Assembly (NCBI GenBank): GCA_945861765.1
Contig: CAMAWP010000009.1
Location: 1-56,443, forward strand
Reading direction: 5' to 3'
DNA: 56,443 nucleotides
Source of the DNA: Akkermansia muciniphila
Lineage (GTDB): Bacteria > Verrucomicrobiota > Verrucomicrobiia > Limisphaerales > SIBE01
Shown here piece after piece: positions 53,820 to 56,443 of the stretch; within the stretch, counting starts at the first letter, position 1; every line of letters begins with the position of its first letter. A program made the translations under genes and the position numbers. Under the pieces are notes generated by a model. That model saw only the letters and a list, made by a program, of their open reading frames with translations. It ran no database searches and was not told the DNA's origin.

Positions 53820-55415
53820 TCACGGGCGCCACGGACCTGGTGGGGAATTTGTCCAGCTTGAAGGCGCCGCGCGCGTTCTCCGACATCGCTTCAGCAGTTC
53901 CTCCAGTGAAAGCTTTTCGAACACCAGATGAGCCCGGCTGCCTTCATAGACGATGCCGACATGATCGGCGTCGATGCGAGTGAGGCTTGGGTAACCCGCG
54001 CCCCGGCCTTCGTCGAGCAGCAGATGCTTGGATTCGGGCCAAGTCCGGCCGTCATCGAAGCTGACCTGGATGGTCTGATGCGTGCGGCTCGTCTGCGAGT
54101 GGGGGTTGGCGAACAGCAAGACGTGTTTCCGTTCGCGCGGCGGACCGTAATCCACCCGCAAGAGGCTGCCGTTGCAGTTAGGCTCGATCAAGGTTTTGCG
54201 GTTGGTTTCGTGCGGCTCCCACGTGCGGCCCAGATCCCGCGTGACGAACACAGCGCGGAACCGATCGTGGTCGTTGCGCATGTTCAACATGATCGAGCCG
54301 TCGCCGAGTTGCGCGGCCTGACACTCGTTGCCGCCGCTGAAAGCGGGTGCGCCGATGGTCCAGTTCGCGCCATGACCGTGGCTGGTCATCAGGGTGGCGA
54401 AAGGAACGCCCTGCTCGCCGCGTCCCTGCACAGGCATGACCAGGGTGCCGTCCGGCAGTTGGATGCCCTGCTGCGGCGACGGAGCCAGCAACCACCACTC
54501 GGCTCGCTTTAACTTGCGCGTTAAGTTCTCCGGCTGGCTCCAGGTGCGGCCGTCATCCATCGAGCGTACCATCAGGAACTGCGCGCTCTTGCCAATCTCG
54601 AAGCCTGGCTCGGAACCGTCCGCATTCCATTGATGTTTGCCTGGCTTGCCATTCATCCAGACGGCAAAGCAGAAAATCTCTCCCGTCTGCTGGTCCACAA
54701 TAATGCCTGGATCACTGCAACCGTTCTGTTCCTCCGGTAATCCGCCATATTTCCCCATGTCCATGATGACACGCACGGGCTCCCACGTCCGTCCGGTATC
54801 GGCGCTGCGGCTGAGTCCGATGTCAATGTCCTCCTGCAAGTCCCGGCCCATCCGGCGCCGCATGTCATAAACGCAGAGCACAGTTCCCTTCGCCGTCGTG
54901 GCCAGCGCCGGAATGCGATAGGTATGAACACCTTCGTCCTGGTGTTTGCGCAGGGCCACACCGATGCGCTGCCGGCCTCCAGGAGCCGATAAATTCGGAA
55001 TCAACTGGCCAGCCGTCGTTTCGATGGAACTGCAGGCAGCGGCGATGCGATGCGACAGATCGGCTGAAGTTTTCAGTTTGGCGGACAACCAGAACACGTT
55101 TTTCCCAGCTTTCAAGTTGTGCGCGGCGCGAAAAGTAAACATTGCTCGCGAGGGGATCGGCTCTGCCGCAGGTTGCGTCGTCGAGAATTCCTCCTTCTCA
55201 CCGGTGGCGAAGAGCGTTAACGACTCGATGTCAGACGGATCGTCGCTTTGCTCAAGTGTGAACGAAAGCGTGCTCAAGCGGATCTCGAGACCGGCGGGCG
55301 CCTCAATGATCACTCGCAACAAAGGATTGTGTTCATTGCGAATGAGCACCGGATGAGCCGGGCGTCTGGCCACGGCAGTCAGACTCTTGGGTGCGGTCGA
55401 TTCCGACGCGGCCAT
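53820..55415 (-). CDS. Second exo-sialidase (GH33-like), apparently without its own signal peptide
   Basis: The protein aligns almost end to end with the sialidase at 5215-6822: HTYRIPALATTAKGTVLCVY, Asp boxes SRSADTGRTW, RSMDDGRTW, TRDLGRTW and SFDDGRTW, GGNECQ and GAGYPSLTRI. Box SHGHGANW has lost its Asp. Homology starts at MAASESTAPKSLTAVARRPA, so I place the start at 55415; the longer frame from 55490 adds 25 residues with no similarity to the other copy's signal peptide. Export is therefore in doubt. At the C-terminus the normal stop after LEELLKR has become a Cys codon and the frame runs 21 residues further. These two edges suggest a transposed copy that lost its natural ends. Confidence 0.85.
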   Translation of the reverse strand: MAASESTAPKSLTAVARRPAHPVLIRNEHNPLLRVIIEAPAGLEIRLSTLSFTLEQSDDPSDIESLTLFATGEKEEFSTTQPAAEPIPSRAMFTFRAAHNLKAGKNVFWLSAKLKTSADLSHRIAAACSSIETTAGQLIPNLSAPGGRQRIGVALRKHQDEGVHTYRIPALATTAKGTVLCVYDMRRRMGRDLQEDIDIGLSRSADTGRTWEPVRVIMDMGKYGGLPEEQNGCSDPGIIVDQQTGEIFCFAVWMNGKPGKHQWNADGSEPGFEIGKSAQFLMVRSMDDGRTWSQPENLTRKLKRAEWWLLAPSPQQGIQLPDGTLVMPVQGRGEQGVPFATLMTSHGHGANWTIGAPAFSGGNECQAAQLGDGSIMLNMRNDHDRFRAVFVTRDLGRTWEPHETNRKTLIEPNCNGSLLRVDYGPPRERKHVLLFANPHSQTSRTHQTIQVSFDDGRTWPESKHLLLDEGRGAGYPSLTRIDADHVGIVYEGSRAHLVFEKLSLEELLKRCRRTRAAPSSWTNSPPGPWRP

Positions 55416-55437
55416 CACGCTATCGCCGGGTTCGATC

Positions 55438-55821
55438 AACAATGCGGAGAACGAACTGGCAGCGGAATGTCTGGACGAGCATGATTTCAACTACTTGATG
55501 ATCCTTCTCGTCCAAGAGTGGTTCGCGCTCGTCCCACCGGGATCGCAACCCCCATTCGTGGATTTCGACGATTTGGCTGAGGCTTTCGAGACGGCCATGT
55601 AGGGCTTGATCGAATCAGCCAGCCAATCAGCCCAGAACTCTATGGAACGGTTTTTTGGGGGAAGCCGACAGTACGTGCTGACTCAATTGATCGCACTGGA
55701 ATTATTGGACGGAGGAAGCAAGTTGCCGCGCGAACAGCGGCCCGAACCGCAGCAACTTCTGGTGATGATCGCGCTGGTGAGAGCCATCGTGGACACTTTG
55801 GATGAGGCGCTTCGGGAATGA
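55438..55821 (+). pseudogene. Small conserved-type gene broken by TAG and 5'-truncated
   Basis: One frame reads EHDFNYLMILLVQEWFALVP, then FVDFDDLAEAFETAM, TAG at 55600-55602, and on in the same frame IESASQSAQNSMERFFGGSR and PEPQQLLVMIALVRAIVDTL to 55821. Without the stop it is a helical protein of about 125 residues whose family I do not know. Its 5' end is cut by the sialidase copy. An ATG at 55498 and a TTG at 55606 could start the two halves. Confidence 0.5.
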
Positions 55822-56443
55822 GTCAGAAACTGGTTGCCGGCCGCGAAGATTCCAGGAGCGCGGACGTCTCGCCGCGTCTCGCCCGCGAGTTGATCTAATG
55901 AACCATACCGCAAATAAGCTGCTGAACGCGCGGGCGAGACTCCGGTGAGACACCCGCGCTCCGCTGACGGCATTGACCCACAGTTTCCACAGCTTATCTC
56001 CTGTGCCTGGCTGCAAGTGCATTTCATCGACCCAGAAGCGCGCTTCGAATGTCTCCTGAAGAGATTGCACTGCCTTCTGCAAGTCTTTGGATTGCGATGC
56101 CACGAGCGTCAACGATTCGAGAGTTTCGGCCAGAAGCCCTTGCGAGCTAATGGCGGTCACAACCAACGTGTCGCTGGCGCTGGCCCCGTGACTGTCCGTC
56201 ACGGTCAACGTCACGGTATATTGTCCATGTTTATCGTAGATATGCTTCGGAGTGAGAGTGCCGATGACGTTGGCGGTGCTGTCGCCAAAACTCCAGGCCA
56301 CGATGTGGCTCGGGCTGCTCGGATCGGTGAAACTGCCGCTGAACATGACTTCGTCCATGGCAATTTTTTCCTGATCCGAACCGGCATTGACGATGGGCGC
56401 CACGTTGCGCACGGTCAGCGTGCCGATGATTTTGGCCACGATG
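55702..56443 (-). CDS. PKD-domain protein, 5' end outside window, 3' end altered by a repeat
   Basis: The frame is open at the right edge. It shows VRNVAPIVNAGSDQEKIAMD then an IVAWSFGDSTANVIGT and GQYTVTLTVTDSHGASASDT pattern, a PKD domain (an Ig-like surface module). A helical tail (LTLVASQSKDLQKAVQSLQE, FWVDEMHLQPGTGDKLWKLW) follows, like the end of large calcium-dependent surface proteins in this phylum. At about 55965 the sequence enters the inverted repeat. The remaining codons to 55702 (RVSHRSLARAFSSLFAVWFI) are translated repeat and antisense of the small gene, so the native C-terminus is probably lost. The upstream part is unseen. Confidence 0.75.
   Translation of the reverse strand, partial: IVAKIIGTLTVRNVAPIVNAGSDQEKIAMDEVMFSGSFTDPSSPSHIVAWSFGDSTANVIGTLTPKHIYDKHGQYTVTLTVTDSHGASASDTLVVTAISSQGLLAETLESLTLVASQSKDLQKAVQSLQETFEARFWVDEMHLQPGTGDKLWKLWVNAVSGARVSHRSLARAFSSLFAVWFIRSTRGRDAARRPRSWNLRGRQPVSDSFPKRLIQSVHDGSHQRDHHQKLLRFGPLFARQLASSVQ
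55855..55962. repeat. REP/BIME-like imperfect inverted repeat
   Basis: The arm at 55855-55887 (GGAGCGCGGACGTCTCGCCG then CGTCTCGCCCGCG) pairs with 55929-55962 (CGCGGGCGAGACTCCGGTGA then GACACCCGCGCTCC), differing at a few bases, around a loop of about 41 bases. The outer ends match exactly (GGAGCGCGG / CCGCGCTCC). The PKD-gene similarity stops where this element starts. Confidence 0.8.

Noticed and set aside
13169-55602. Recoding of TAG as a sense codon, suggested by the in-frame TAGs at 13169 and 55600
   Set aside because: TAG is also the proper stop of the intact DUF1501 gene at 40014, the BNR-4 gene at 11766 and the sugar dehydrogenase at 23483.

Overview
The window looks like chromosomal DNA of a Verrucomicrobiota bacterium of the Pedosphaera/Limisphaera kind. 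The evidence is a GC-rich sequence, several secreted PSCyt1/DUF1549/DUF1553 and DUF1501 proteins, prepilin-like proteins with the [17 protein letters not shown]-type leader, Tat-exported Gfo/Idh oxidoreductases, and REP-like palindromes. The assignment is inferred from gene content; no rRNA or tRNA gene was seen.

Layout. 1-3.1 kb (-): a prepilin-like gene followed by a PSCyt1/DUF1549 gene that runs off the left edge and is missed by start-to-stop ORF calling. 3.3-6.8 kb (+): a secreted protein ending in a MIP18/DUF59-like domain, then an exo-sialidase. 7-11.8 kb: an NPCBM-domain fragment and three paralogous BNR-4 beta-propeller genes, two of them overlapping by 4 bp. 11.8-14.2 kb (-): an ECF sigma factor overlapping a FecR-type anti-sigma gene that carries an in-frame TAG and a carbohydrate-binding-like tail, flanked by remnants. 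14.3-18.8 kb (-): RND pump and adaptor. 19.1-27.6 kb (+): a quinoprotein dehydrogenase with a Cys-rich YHS-like head, a frameshifted sorbosone-dehydrogenase-like gene, a DUF1549/DUF1553 protein and a DUF1501 protein. 27.6-33.7 kb (mostly -): two intact secreted proteins among fragments of unrelated genes. 33.9-41.6 kb (+): PQQ-like propeller, prepilin, DUF1549/DUF1553, DUF1501 and an L-rhamnonate dehydratase-like enzyme. 41.6-50.7 kb: broken secreted and DUF1501 pieces (-), then (+) a PSCyt1-WD40-Big2-DUF1549-DUF1553 giant, a CE15-like esterase, DUF1501 and a PPC-type protein. 50.8-55.4 kb (-): a conserved unknown, a Tat Gfo/Idh oxidoreductase and a second sialidase. 55.4-56.4 kb: a broken small gene, a REP-like inverted repeat and a PKD-domain gene open at the right edge.

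How it fits together. Most genes encode exported proteins for breaking down and oxidising sugar polymers: sialidases, BNR-4 propellers, a CE15-like esterase, PQQ-type sugar dehydrogenases and L-rhamnonate dehydratase. Cytochrome-like PSCyt/PSD1 proteins paired with DUF1501 proteins recur three to four times. A rhamnose- or uronate-rich glycan is a reasonable but unproven substrate.

The most unusual property is the density of gene pieces. At least fifteen partial genes are abruptly joined to each other, and several are diverged copies of genes elsewhere in the same window. Some frameshifts and stops could be sequencing errors, and some joins could be assembly chimeras. The diverged internal duplicates cannot be explained by base-calling error alone.
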